Source: Beroe forskalii
Lineage: Eukaryota > Ctenophora > Nuda > Beroida > Beroidae
Assembly (NCBI GenBank): GCA_011033025.1
Contig: WFMF01000091.1
Span: 434,001-498,000, forward strand
Reading direction: 5' to 3'
Length of the DNA stretch: 64,000 bases
Position numbers and translations under genes: made by a program. The notes under the pieces were generated by a model that searched no databases, was not told the origin of the DNA, and was given only the letters and a program-made list of their open reading frames with translations. Numbering within the stretch: position 1 is the stretch's first letter; each line of letters starts with the position of its first letter. Positions 19,775-32,129 of the stretch are shown piece after piece.

Positions 19775-22700
19775 GTGGTGCAGGGCCACCTGTACCTACC
19801 CATGTAAAAGACTGGCAGCATGTTGTAAGCATGGTGCAGGACCACCTGTACTTACCCATGTAAAGGACTGGCAGCAAGTTGTAAGCATGGTGCAGGACCA
19901 CCTGTACTTACCCATGTAAAGGACTGGCAGCAAGTTGTAGGCGTGGTGCAGGGCCACCTGTACCTACCCATGTAAAAGACTGGCAGCATGTTGTAAGCAT
20001 GGTGCAGGACCACTTGTACTTACCCATGTAAAGGACTGGCAGCAAGTTGTAAGCATGGTGCAGGACCACCTGTACTTACCCATGTAAAGGACTGGCAGCA
20101 AGTTGTAGGCGTGGTGCAGGACCACCTGTACTTACCCATGTAAAGGACTGGCAGCAAGTTGTAGGCGTGGTGTAGGACCACCTGTACTTACCCATGTAAA
20201 GGACTGGCAGCAAGTTGTAGACATGGTGCAGGACCACCTGTACTTACCCATATAAAGGACTGGCAGCAAGTTGTAGGCGTGGTGCAGGACCACCTGTACT
20301 TACCCATGTAAAGGACTGGCAGCAAGTTGTAGGCGTGGTGCAGGACCACCTGTACTTACCCATGTAAAGGACTGGCAGCAAGTTGTAGGCGTGGTGCAGG
20401 ACCACCTGTACTTACCCATGTAAAGGACTGGCAGCAAGTTGTAGGCGTGGTGCAGGACCACCTGTACTTACCCATATAAAGGACTGGCAGCAAGTTGTAG
20501 GCGTGGTGCAGGACCACCTGCTACCCATGTAAAGGACTGGCAGCAAGTTGTAGGCGTGGTGCAGGACCACCTGTACTTACCCATGTAAAGGACTGGCAGC
20601 AAGTTGTAGGCGTGGTGCAGGACCACCCACCCATGTAAAGGACTGGCAGCAAGTTGTAGGCGTGGTGCAGGACCACCTGTACTTACCAGCAAAGGACTGG
20701 CAGCAAGTTGTAGGCGTGGTGCAGGACCACCTGTACTTACCCATGTAAAGGACTGGCAGCAAGTTGTAGGCATGGTGCAGGACCACCTGTACTTACCCAT
20801 GTAAAGGACTGGCAGGCGTGGTGCAGGACCACCTGTGCCACCATGTAAAGGACTGGCAGCAAGTTGTGGTGCAGGACCACCTGTACTTACCCATGTAAAG
20901 GACTGGCAGCAAGTTGTAGGCGTGGTGCAGGACCTGCACTTACCCATGTAAAGGACTGGCAGTAAGTTGTAGGCGTGGTGTAGGACCACCATGTAAAGGA
21001 CTGGCAGCAAGTTGTAGGCGTGGTGCAGGACCACCTGTACTTACCCATATAAAGGACTGGCAGCAAGTTGTAGGCGTGGTGCAGGACCACCTGTACTTAC
21101 CCATGTAAAGGACTGGCAGCAAGTTGTAGGCGTGGTGCAGGACCACCTGTACTTACCCATGTAAAGGACTGGCAGCAAGTTGTAGGCGTGGTGCAGGACC
21201 ACCTGTACTTACCCATGTAAAGGACTGGCAGCAAGTTGTAGGCGTGGTGCAGGACCACCTGTACTTACCCATGTAAAGGACTGGCAGCAAGTTGTAGGCG
21301 TGGTGCAGGACCACCTGTACTTACCCATGTAAAGGACTGGCAGCAAGTTGTAGGCGTGGTGCAGGACCACCTGTACTTACCCATGTAAAGGACTGGCAGC
21401 AAGTTGTAGGCGTGGTGCAGGACCACCTGTACTTACCCATGTAAAGGACTGGCAGCAAGTTGTAGGCGTGGTGCAGGACCACCTGTACTTACCCATGTAA
21501 AGGACTGGTAGCAAGTTGTAGGCGTGGTGCAGGACCACCTGTTACCCATGTAAAGGACTGGCAGCAAGTTGTAGGCATGGTGCAGGACCACCTGTACTTA
21601 CCCATGTAAAGGACTGGCAGCAAGTTGTAGGCGTGGTGCAGGACCACCTGTACTTACCCATGTAAAGGACTGGCAGCAAGTTGTAGGCGTGGTGCAGGAC
21701 CACCTGTACTTACCCATGTAAAGGACTGGCAGCAAGTTGTAGGCGTGGTGCAGGACCACCTGTACACCCATGTAAAGGACTGGCAGCAAGTTGTAGGCGT
21801 GGTGCAGGACCACCTGTACTTACCCATGTAAAGGACTGGCAGCAAGTTGTAGGCGTGGTGCAGGACCACCTGTACTTACCCATGTAAAGGACTGGCAGCA
21901 AGTTGTAGGCGTGGTGCAGGACCACCTGTACTTACCCATGTAAAGGACTGGCAGCAAGTTGTAGGCGTGGTGCAGGACCACCTGTACTTACCCATGTAAA
22001 GGACTGGCAGTAAGTTGTAGGCGTGGTGTAGGACCACCTGTACTTACCCATGTAAAGGACTGGCAGCAAGTTGTAGGCGTGGTGCAGGACCACCTGTACT
22101 TACCCATGTAAAAGGACTGGCAGCAAGTTGTAGTGGTGCAGGACCACCTGTACTTACCCATGTAAAGGACTGGCAGCATGTTGTAAGCATGGTGCAGGAC
22201 CACCTGTACTTACCCATGTAAAGGACTGGCAGCAAGTTGTAAGCATGGTGCAGGACCACCTGTACTTACCCATGTAAAGGACTGGCAGCAAGTTGTAGGC
22301 GTGGTGCAGGACCACCTGTACTTACCCATGTAAAGGACTGGCAGCAAGTTGTAGGCGTGGTGTAGGACCACCTGTACTTACCCATGTAAAGGACTGGCAG
22401 CAAGTTGTAGACATGGTGCAGGACCACCTGTACTTACCCATATAAAGGACTGGCAGCAAGTTGTAGGCGTGGTGCAGGACCACCTGTACTTACCCATGTA
22501 AAGGACTGGCAGCAAGTTGTAGGCGTGGTGCAGGACCACCTGTACTTACCCATGTAAAGGACTGGCAGCAAGTTGTAGGCGTGGTGCAGGACCACCTGTA
22601 CTTACCCATGTAAAGGACTGGCAGCAAGTTGTAGGCGTGGTGCAGGACCACCTGTACTTACCCATGTAAAGGACTGGCAGCAAGTTGTAGGCGTGGTGCA

Positions 22701-23470
22701 GGACCACCTGTACTTACCCATGTAAAGGACTGGCAGCAAGTTGTAGGCGTGGTGCAGGACCACCTGTACTTACCCATGTAAAGGACTGGCAGCAAGTTGT
22801 AGGCGTGGTGCAGGACCACCTGTACTTACCCATGTAAAGGACTGGCAGCAAGTTGTAGGCGTGGTGCAGGACCACCTGTACTTACCCATGTAAAGGACTG
22901 GCAGCAAGTTGTAGGCGTGGTGCAGGACCACCTGTACTTACCCATGTAAAGGACTGGCAGCAAGTTGTAGGCATGGTGCAGGACCACCTGTACTTACCCA
23001 TGTAAAGGACTGGCAGCAAGTTGTAGGCGTGGTGCAGGACCACCTGTACTTACCCATGTAAAGGACTGGCAGCAAGTTGTAGGCGTGGTGCAGGACCCTA
23101 CTTACCCATGTAAAGGACTGGCAGCAAGTTGTAGGCGTGGTGCAGGACCACCTGTACTTACCCATGTAAAGGACTGGCAGCAAGTTGTAGGCGTGGTGCA
23201 GGACCACCTGTACTTACCTGCAGCAAGTTGTAGGCGTGGTGCGGGACCACCTGACTTCAAAGGACTGGCCAAGTTGTAGGCGTGGTAAACCACCTGATGG
23301 CATGTAAAGGACTGGCAGCAAGTTGTAGGCGTGGTGCGTACCCTGTACTTACCCATGTAAAGGACTGGCAGGTTGTAGGCGTGGTGCAGGACCACCTGTA
23401 CTTCTGATCTAGCATGTAAAGGACTGGCAAGTTGTAGGCGTGGTGTAGGACCACCTGTACTTACCCATTG
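19775..23470. repeat. 56-bp donor-derived minisatellite, strongly expanded (copy B)
   Basis: About 65 units (array length over period) of the unit seen at 11250-11932. There are variant units (GTAGACATGG, CATATAAAGG, deletions of 3-10 bp), and higher-order blocks recur: 19985-20420 resembles 22165-22640. The last 300 bases (23215-23520) are scrambled, with shortened units and patches of other cyclin sequence such as GGTCTCCACGGAGGA, suggesting poor consensus. Confidence 0.92.
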
Positions 23471-23519
23471 CCGGTCTCCACGGAGGACTGGTGAACAAGT
23501 TGTAAAAAATTACAGGACC

Positions 23520-23649
23520 ACCCTGTAGGTCACCTCGCTGGTGAACTCCTCTGGGGACATGTCGGGCAGTGTTTGGTCAAAATGGTCCATTGGGGTAAAC
23601 TCACGTCTGCGTCAACGCTCACAGCGTTCAGAAACTGCTCTTCTATCTT
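23520..23649 (-). pseudogene. Cyclin copy B, third exon remnant
   Basis: It starts like copy A (KIEEQFLNAVSVDAD) and has EEFTSEV near its end. The middle (LVLPTDYFYSYTARIS in copy A) is replaced by unrelated, frame-shifted sequence, and the junction with the array is scrambled. It cannot encode the cyclin fold as written. Confidence 0.6.
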
Positions 23650-23837
23650 CTGCAGGAAGAGATTAGATTTATTAGAAAACCATGTCATACTGTCGTCAGA
23701 TAAACCCAGTCAATGTATGATTCATCTCTAGTAAAAATTATTCTGATGGTGTGATTCAACCAATCAACACGCAGTACTCGTATGATTCTGCACAGCGTAC
23801 ATTGTTTGGTCGAGTCATTGGGATGCTATAAACATAC

Positions 23838-24053
23838 CTTGAGCTTGTTGAGTCTGATGTAGTTTTGCAGAGTCTTGCTAATCCCCAGAGGAGGAGTATC
23901 CCTCTCAAGCATCCTGCTGCAGGCTATGAGGGCTGTCAGAGCCACGTCCTGGAGGTCTTGTGGAGTCACGGTCTCCACGGAGAGGTACCTGTCAAACAGG
24001 CAGCAGACAGCAGGGAACAGGGACACTGAGCTGCCCTCTGTAGTGTCGATCAG
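23838..24053 (-). CDS. Cyclin copy B, second exon (intact cyclin box)
   Basis: A 216-bp exon identical in length to copy A, with intact acceptor (TCCTCAG) and donor (AAG|GTATGT). Only two residues differ (VETVTPQ for VETVAPQ, SRMLE for SRVLE). LFDRYLS is preserved. It is the best preserved part of copy B. Confidence 0.7.
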
Positions 24054-24153
24054 CTGAGGAAGGGTTAGACTTAGAGGATTAAATGGATATAATAACACTT
24101 GTCTACTGGACATGTCGCCACTTCTGATCAAAATGGATCCATTGGGTTAAACT

Positions 24154-24501
24154 GGCCAGGTTGCGCAGTGGTTTAGGGTGTCGTGCTTCCAATCGACGAG
24201 AGGTTGGTGGTTCGATTCCCGGCCCTGCCTATCGTGCTAAGGGTGAGGATTCTCACCTAAGCAGCCACACGGTTCACTCAGCCGAGCGTACAGGAAACTG
24301 TGCGGGAGGGTTAAATGAGGAGCTGCCCATTGCAGCGAAGTCTCTGGCGACGAAAGTATGGATTAAAGGTTTACACTTCCTTACACTTCCTTAACCGTCA
24401 CTGGCTTGATTACACTTGAATCCTTCGATTCCTGTCATTGGCTGTTACAGCTGTTGGAATAGAAGTAAAACCATGTAAATAAAAAAAAAAAAATAAAAAA
24501 T
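24154..24501 (+). mobile_element. tRNA-derived SINE inserted in cyclin copy B
   Basis: The head GGTTGCGCAGTGGTTTAGGG fits a Pol III A box and GGTTCGATTCC a B box, at tRNA spacing. The body is about 270 bp and ends in AAATAAAAAAAAAAAAATAAAAAA. Copy A has no such sequence at the matching position (around 12715), so this is a presence/absence difference between the copies. I do not recognise the body family. Confidence 0.75.
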
Positions 24502-24660
24502 AACGCCCTAATATTAATAAATCGTCCAACAACGCTGTGAATCCATTTCCAACGGAAAAGAGTAAAGACTCGCAACTGACAACTCCCGCGGCCTTGTCTG
24601 ACGTTGACAGACCCTCTCGAGAATCAACGCCGCTGGACCAGTGTTTCATTTCAGCCTTAC

Positions 24661-24793
24661 CTCGAAGACCCAGTCGAGTGTCATGGACCTCATGACGGGG
24701 GTGATTCTGTTCCTCTGTTTCAGACTCAGGTTCACTGACAGTGTCTCTCTGAATAAGGTCTCTGATCTTCTCTTTCCTCCGCAAGCACTTCAT
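24661..24793 (-). pseudogene. Cyclin copy B, first exon (frameshifted)
   Basis: It has MKCLRRKEKIRDLIQR and the DNA for MRSMTLDWVFE with donor GAG|GTAAGG. Between them a net loss of 14 bases relative to copy A, in the stretch encoding RERHCLADPNYL, shifts the frame, so the two ends are no longer in one frame. Confidence 0.65.
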
Positions 24794-24859
24794 GCCCCCC
24801 GGTCCTCGTTGTATTGCTGGTCCTCTATTATGTCACTCGAGTTTTTCCGGTCGGTGTGA

Positions 24860-25930
24860 CAACATATTACTGCAGCTGTATGTTTTATCCTATTGTAGTG
24901 CAGCCAAACGTTATCACACGTATACAAATGCGATTGTCGGGGCCTAATTAATCAAAACCCCGTATTTTTGGTGTTACCCTTTTTCATTGAATAGGCGTGG
25001 CCTTAATTTTCCTGATTGCTATTATGTGAATAATCATAAATACCGTGATTGTTTAAATTAAAATCTTTATCTCGGTGCTATTCATCGTTAATTCTGTGAA
25101 CCGAGACACTGATAATTTTGCATTATTTACAGGGCCGCATAATATTCTAATCATGAAATTTACAACGAAACCTAACGCTAACGGATCAAATCCAATGCAG
25201 AAACACAAACTGAGTTGTAAATGCGAAGTTAACTGAATGGCCCGCTTTTCATGTGAATGGGGGCCTCAAATATGATTGTAGCACTGATGATGTTCTGAAA
25301 GTACTTTGCTATTTTACAATCAGCTCGTGTGTCTCATTAAAGTGTTGTGAAACCTGGCAATTGACAGTGACAAAGTAATGAAAGTAGTACATAAAACTAA
25401 AAGTTGTAATTTTCATTTTTGAAACTGAACGAGATCGACCATCATGATTTCATGGACTGAGAGGAAACCAATGCAAAACGACAATAGGCTGTCCCCCCGG
25501 GAGATGGGAGAAACTTTATTCGATAACATAGCAAACGTCTGCAGTCTGAGAAGAAGACATCTGAGACTCTGAACTGAGACAATATGTGCACGCGATGCCC
25601 TCCATTATAATGCAGTGTCAGTGAGAGAGTACTGCATGACACTCCCTCACCGCACTCGCTATTAGCTTGTTTGGAGTATAACGGCTGAGTGCTGCTTGTG
25701 CATTGCTTATCTAGAGAGGACCCCTCCCTTCCTCTCCAGATCTTCAGGGAGAGTGGAGCTAGGAGAGTGCTCTTAGGGGGGCTGATATCATGTGTGGGAG
25801 ACCTCTCAATGATTCTAACCGTCGTGTTCCGATAACTCCTACGACTACAGGAAGGCCCTCCTGCAGGCTCCAAATATGTTTATCCTATCAGTCATTGACA
25901 CAGAAAATACGCACAAATTGAACACAATGG
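24860..25930. other. Upstream flank of cyclin copy B
   Basis: Collinear with copy A 13040-13960, with scattered indels. It includes about 120 extra bases at 25262-25385 absent from copy A. A minus-strand frame at 25442-25873 is the counterpart of the possible upstream exon in copy A. Confidence 0.5.
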
Positions 25931-25959
25931 ACCAATTGTCCAATCGAATATAACCAATT

Positions 25960-28720
25960 AATCCCTAGTTGTGTCGGATTGATCCATTTTGTGGAACTGA
26001 TTCATTGTGCCCAATTGATGCATTGTGTCCAATTGATCCATTGTGTCCAATTGATCCATTGTGTCCAATTGATCCATTTTATCCAATTGATTCATTGTTT
26101 CCAACTGATCCATTGTGTTCAATTGATCCATTGTGTCCAATTGATCCATTGCGTCCAATTGATCCATTGTGTCCAATTGATCCATTTTATCCAATTGATT
26201 CATTGTTTCCAACTGATCCATTGTGTTCAATTGATCCATTGTGTCCAATTGATCCATTGTGTCCAATTGATCCATTGTGTCCAATTGATCCATTGTGTCC
26301 AATTGATCCATTGTGTCCAATTGATCCGTTGCGTCCACTTGATCCATCGTGTCAAATCGATCCATTGTGTCCAATTGATCCATTGAGTTCAATTAATCCA
26401 TTGCGTCCAATTAATCCATTGTATCCAATTGATCCATTGTGTCCAATCGATCCACTTTGTCCAATTTAGACATAATGGAATAATCGAGGGATACGGGTTA
26501 ATCGGACATAATGGATTAATTGGACATAAGGGAGAAATTGTATCCAATATATACATCGGACACAATGCCGTTGTGATCAGTTGATCCATTGTGTCCAACT
26601 TTGAATGTATCCATTGTGATCAACTGATCCATTGAGTCCAATTGACAAACTGTGCTAATTGATCCAGTGTGTCCAATAGGTTTATTTATGTCAATTTATC
26701 AATTATGTCCAATTGATCAAGTATGTCCAATTGATCAATTATGCCCAGTTGAACAATTGTGTCCAGTTGCTCAATTATGACCAATCGATCAATTATGCCC
26801 AATTGATCAATTATGCCCAATTGATCAATTATGCCCACTGACAATTGATCATTATGCTTAATTGATCAATTATGCCAATTGATCAGTATGCCCAGTGATC
26901 AATTATGCCCAATTGATCAATTATGCCCAATTGATCAATTATGCCCAATTGATCAATTATGCCCAATTGATCAATTATGCCCAATTGATCAATTATGCCC
27001 AATTGATCAATTATGTCCAAATTGGATATAATCGATCAATTGTACCTAATTGATCAACTGTACATGATTGATCAATTGGACATCATTGATAAATTGTACA
27101 AAATTAACTAATTAGACATAATTGATTAATTGGACATAATCGATAAATTGGTGAATTAGGCATAATTGGACAATTAGGCATAATTGACCAATTGGACATA
27201 ATTGATCAATTGGACATAATTGATCAATAACAGAAATTAAATGAACAATTGGACGTAATTGATCAATTGGACATAATTGATCAATTGGACATAATTGATC
27301 AATTGGACATAGTTGATCAATTGGACGTAATCAATCAATTGGACGCAATTGATCAATTGGACATAATTGATCAATTGCACGCAATTGATCAATTGGACAT
27401 AATTGATAAATTGCACGCAATTGATCAATTGGACATAATTGATCAATTGCAGGCAATTGATCAATTGGACATAATTGATCAATTGCAGGCAATTGATCAA
27501 TTGGACACAATTGATCAATTGCACGCAATTGATCAATTGGACGAAATTGATCAATTGGACGAAATTGATCAATTGGACATAATTGATCAATTGCACGCAA
27601 TTGATCAATTGGACATAATTGATCAATTGGGCAAAATTGATCAATTGGACAAATTTGATCAATTGGACAAAATTGATCAATTGGACAAAATTGATCAATT
27701 GGACAAAATTGATCAATTGGACAAAATTGATCAATTGGACAAAATTGATCAATTGGACAAAATTGATCAATTGGACAAAATTGATCAATGGGACAAAATT
27801 CATCAATTGGACAAAATTCATCAATTGAACAAAATTGATCAATTGGACAAAATTGATCAATTGGACAAAATTGATCAAATGGACAAAATTGATCAAATGG
27901 ACAAAATTGATCAATTGGACAAAATTGATCAATTGGGAAAAATTGATCAATTGGACAAAATTGATCAATTGGACAAAATTGATCAATTGGACAAAATTGA
28001 TCAATTGGACAAAATTGACCAATTGGACAAAATTGATCAATTGGACAAAATTGATCAATTGGACAAAATTGATCAATTGGACGCAATTGATCAATTGGAC
28101 ATAATTGATAAATTGGACGCAATTGATCAATTGGACATAATTGATCAATTGCACGCAATTGATCAATTTGACATAATTGATCAATAGGACGCAATTGATC
28201 AATAGGACGCAATTGATCAATTGGACATAATTAATAAATTGGAAGCAATTGATCAATTGGACTGTATAATTGATCAATTGGGCAAAATTGATCAATTGGA
28301 AAAATTGATCAATTGGACAAAATTGATCAGTTGAACAAAATTGATCAATTGGACAAAATTGATCAATTGGACAAAATTGATCAATTGGACAAAATTGATC
28401 AATTGGACAAAATTGATAAATTGGAAAAAATCGATCAATTGGACAAAATTGATCAATTGGACAAAATTGATCAATTGGACAAAATTGATCAATTGGACAT
28501 AATTGATCAATTGGACATAATTGATTAATTGGACATAATTGATCAATTGTACATGATTGATCAATTGGACACAATAGATCAGTTGGACACAATGGATCAA
28601 TTGGACATAATTGATAAATTGGGCACAACGGATCAGTCGGACACAATGGATCAAATGGACACAATGAATTAATTGGACAGCCAGTGGAGCCAGTGTCCAA
28701 TTGATCAATTGTTTTTTACT
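25960..28720. repeat. 18-bp TTGATCAATT satellite with orientation switch (copy B)
   Basis: Left part (25970-26470): CCAATTGATCCATTGTGT. Middle (26690-27010): CCAATTGATCAATTATGC. From about 27200 to 28560 the units appear on the opposite strand (AATTGGACAAAATTGATC). Nearly every unit contains the palindrome TTGATCAA or AATTGATCAATT. Very long hexapeptide-repeat frames on both strands (up to 487 codons) are a by-product of the 18-bp period. Confidence 0.92.
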
Positions 28721-31534
28721 CAATGTTTTACGAAATAAACTTTACTGTAACAAATACAGGGTAAATATTGTTTGCAATGACCATTCTCCTCTATTCATTC
28801 CGTGACTGGGCGTGACTGTGAGACTGGAGGTGAATTAAAAAGACTGTTAATGGTGATCCTAAAAACGGGTAAATCTGTTCATTAGTCTCAAGCTGCAAAC
28901 GATCACAACTGCATTTATTAAAAAGGCACTTAGCAAATAAAAACTAATGCTAGCCCCGAGTAAAAAGGGGTACGCGTGACATTCAATACGTGAAATATGC
29001 CAAGGAATGCAGCAATAGGGAGAGTTCTTCGCATGTTTGATCGTGTCCTTGGGACAGGGGGACCCCACCCCATGTTATGAGTATATACAAACCTGCCCTG
29101 ACTTGTCCTACTCCTCCCTCAATACTGTGTAGAACATGACAGCCTCTCTCCTACTCACTCAGTTCACATAACATTATCACAGCTCCACCGTTAATTTGAT
29201 AAAGTGTACATTACGTCATCCTCAAGATACAGTGATTGACAGTGCGGGGTATCAATTTCATTATATTGGGTGCACCTGTGTGTATTCTTTACTTCAATCA
29301 CTGATCTGTGACTGGAACGATTTGTTATACGATGTCTGAAGTATAGCAGTAGCTACTAGCTCAATGTGGAATGTGAGCATATGAAAATCTGGCAGCGAAA
29401 GACGTCCCCAAATTTCCTTGAGTGATTTTGTAATAGAATGTGAATACAAACATCAATTTTTTTTAAATTTTAGTGATTATTTGCCATTTCAGAAGTGTTT
29501 GTGCTCATCAGTCCTCAAAATATTGCGTTTACCATTAAGTCAGTCTATGCCCCCCTTTTACTTATAATAAATAGGGGGGCATAGACTGCCTTTGATAGAC
29601 AAATGGTGCCGCTGATTAATATTCCATTTCATGCAGACATCCCAGTTGCATACTCTTATAGCTTCCAATATAGTAAATTCTCACGGTTCGTGAATCTCCA
29701 TGCTTCCACCCACGACTTCGTTTAAACTATTTCATTGGGGTTGCCCAATTTAACTCCGGTCCTAGAACACACAAAATGGCAGTGTCACTAAAAAGTGAAA
29801 CACAGTACTTTCAGCATCAGAAACTTGGAAATAAATACGTGAATATCATATATATCGGATCATATCGTGAAGCACTATTACATATCAAAATAAGATATAA
29901 CGTCCCTTTACAATTTGGTGCCAACAAGATGGAATTGGATACAGGAACAACTCGAACTTGAATTAGTTAATACTGCTAAAGATTTCCCCCGATTTCGGTT
30001 CATTAACATTTCAAAGAGACGTATATAATGCATACGATGCGCATTATGTAAAATTCAAGCTGTCACCTATTTGATTTGTTCAAAAAGAACACCTTTTTCG
30101 CTTTTATACCTGTTTGAAATTTCTATCTGTTTGGCCTCTGACTAAGTGTGGGTTAAATGGTACCAGAGAAGCACGACTATTGTAGGAGTAGGACTATTAA
30201 GCTGAATTTCCAGATACCTTCGGATTGGTTCTCCACCCGAAGGTCACCAACAATAAAATAGGCGATCAATTCACCATTTTAAATCATGGTATCCCCCATA
30301 CGGCAAAACTTCAAGATTAGCTCCAGTGTGAGTGATGGGGACTAAACTCCCACATGGGCACTAAAACGAGATCCATAGTCCCCACTACAGCTCCTTTTGA
30401 AGTGTTCGCTGTCTTTCCTCTGGTACCAATCTACCCTTTAATGATAGATATTATGATGATATCATCTACTCTTTAGTGCCAAGAAGACGGGGGGAAGTAA
30501 CCGTTCTTCCTTCATTTTGTACTACCACGGTGGGGACAGTTATTTTGCGATAAAGGTTCCCCTTTTTCAGATTTGGAAAAACACACATAGGGGGACAATC
30601 AGTACAGCCTCCGTCTACTTTGCACCGAAGAATAAGCAAACGCCATAATAGAAATAGAAAAAGAGATTCTCTAGAAAGTTTTGTATGATTGAACACTAAA
30701 CAGATCATCATCTTGAATCTTAATCATCCTTCCCGGCAAATTCCGGGCAGGATATGATCGACAGGATGTGTCATGACTGTATCATATACATTTTTACAAA
30801 TCATTAAGGTTTAGAAACCTTATAGCAGACAAGTCTTGTTGATTTCATTCCTCATGGGGATTCACACGATATTCACATAAAATTATCCATGGCATTCATA
30901 TCTTATGAAGAGGATATTCTGTGCAGCAGACATTGCAGTTTTGCTCACATCCAACAGACATTCAAAGCTAGCAAACTACATCATTGTCCTTTTTTATTAT
31001 TAATGCACTCGAAAGAGCACGGAGAAATATAAGAAGTTACTACGGTATATCATCAGTTCATCTACAACAAGAGAGAGATTTACAGAGTCACATAATTTCA
31101 ATACATACAAGTCAGCTCTACGGATAATATAGCTACACTGCGTCATGTCAAATAGTCACAAATCTGTCAAGGAATTTATCATCAAAAATGCAGTATACAC
31201 GGTTTTAACCACAATGATTAAAGAATTAAGGTATGAAATGTCAAGTTAAGGATGGCATGAAATAATTTATAGAAATATAGATATCTTCTTGGTCCCTTGG
31301 TCTGTCATAATCATAGCAGCACCGTACTATACAGTGAACAGCACTTAAGCAATAATTGTAATATTTCATGAGTAAATAGATAAAAATCGCTGTTATAAGA
31401 ATCTACAGCTGAAGTGTTTATGAAAGTGATCCACTATATTTGGTATGTGTAACTCGATCATAACCCAGTATTACAGTAACTAGAAGAGGGGGAAGGGGTA
31501 AGGAACCCCCACTCCCCACTCGGCACTCTCAGTC
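28721..31534. other. No gene recognised; 3' flank of the ANP32-family gene
   Basis: Unique, AT-rich sequence with no convincing exon on either strand. The part near 31534 should be the ANP32 3' UTR (minus strand). A 20-bp-arm hairpin, CAGTCTATGCCCCCC with its complement, lies at 29542-29590. Confidence 0.4.
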
Positions 31535-31726
31535 TCATGATTTGCTCTCCTCATCCCCCTCGGCTGGCGTCCCCTCGTCTTCTGGGCCACTGTCTGGAAG
31601 TCCGTTAGAGTCTGGAGCACCTTCTTCTTCCTCCTCCTCCTCCTCCTCTTCTTCACCGTTGTCTAACTTTGCTCTCTTGGAGGCTGGCTGGTCGTCACCA
31701 TCTTCTACTGTGTTATCCTCATCGTT
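31535..31726 (-). CDS. ANP32: ANP32-family protein, terminal exon (acidic tail with NLS)
   Basis: After the acceptor TAATTTCAG the exon reads NDEDNTVEDGDDQPASKRAK, LDNGEEEEEEEEEEEG, APDSNGLPDSGPEDEGTPAE, GDEESKS and TGA. It is an acidic low-complexity tail with a basic SKRAKL nuclear localisation signal. ANP32 proteins end in such a tail, with a KRKR-type NLS near the C-terminus. They act as histone chaperones, phosphatase-2A inhibitors and RNA-export adaptors in the nucleus. Phase 0 fits the preceding exon. Confidence 0.75.
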   Translation of the reverse strand, partial: NDEDNTVEDGDDQPASKRAKLDNGEEEEEEEEEEEGAPDSNGLPDSGPEDEGTPAEGDEESKS

Positions 31727-31799
31727 CTGAAATTACAGGAAGTTACACTGGATATCAGGGGATATGATACACGAGATTACAATGTACGATTAACAAACG

Positions 31800-31885
31800 A
31801 ATGGGAGTGTTATATCGAAAATTATCACACGAGGCGTTAGCCGAGTTTGACAATTTTCGATATGACACGATCCATGAGTTTGTTA
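31800..31885. repeat. Palindromic MITE-like sequence in an ANP32 intron
   Basis: ATATCGAAAATTATCACACG and CAATTTTCGATATGACACG form inverted arms around CGAGGCGTTAGCCGAG. A related fragment TATCGATAATTATCACACTG occurs at 32061-32081. Confidence 0.5.
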
Positions 31886-32129
31886 ATTGTATTATTACCC
31901 GACAAAACAGTACTCCCTACCACTCGGGTCTGACGACCCTTGTCTGAATTCAACGTTTTTTTATAGATTATCGAGTGCTCCTTCATAAAATCAACAATTT
32001 ATTAAACAATATTCTGCTTTATTATTCCGCCACTGTTCAGTAGTCCTATAAAGGAGTGATATATCGATAATTATCACACTGGAGTTTGAGCCACGGGAGG
32101 GTAATAATGATAATCATCCCACCAATCTT

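Noticed and set aside
19539-23395. Open frames reading VLHHAYNLLPVLYMG or APRLQLAASPLHG
   Set aside because: They are frame-rotating translations of the 56-bp minisatellite. Only the first unit next to the real exon is coding.
27237-28700. Open frames of up to 487 codons with hexapeptide repeats (CVQLIN, QLDKID, LCPID), also at 13883-14355 and 25958-26469
   Set aside because: They arise on both strands and in several frames because the satellite period (18 bp) is divisible by 3 and its unit lacks stops. There is no start context, splice signal or conserved domain.
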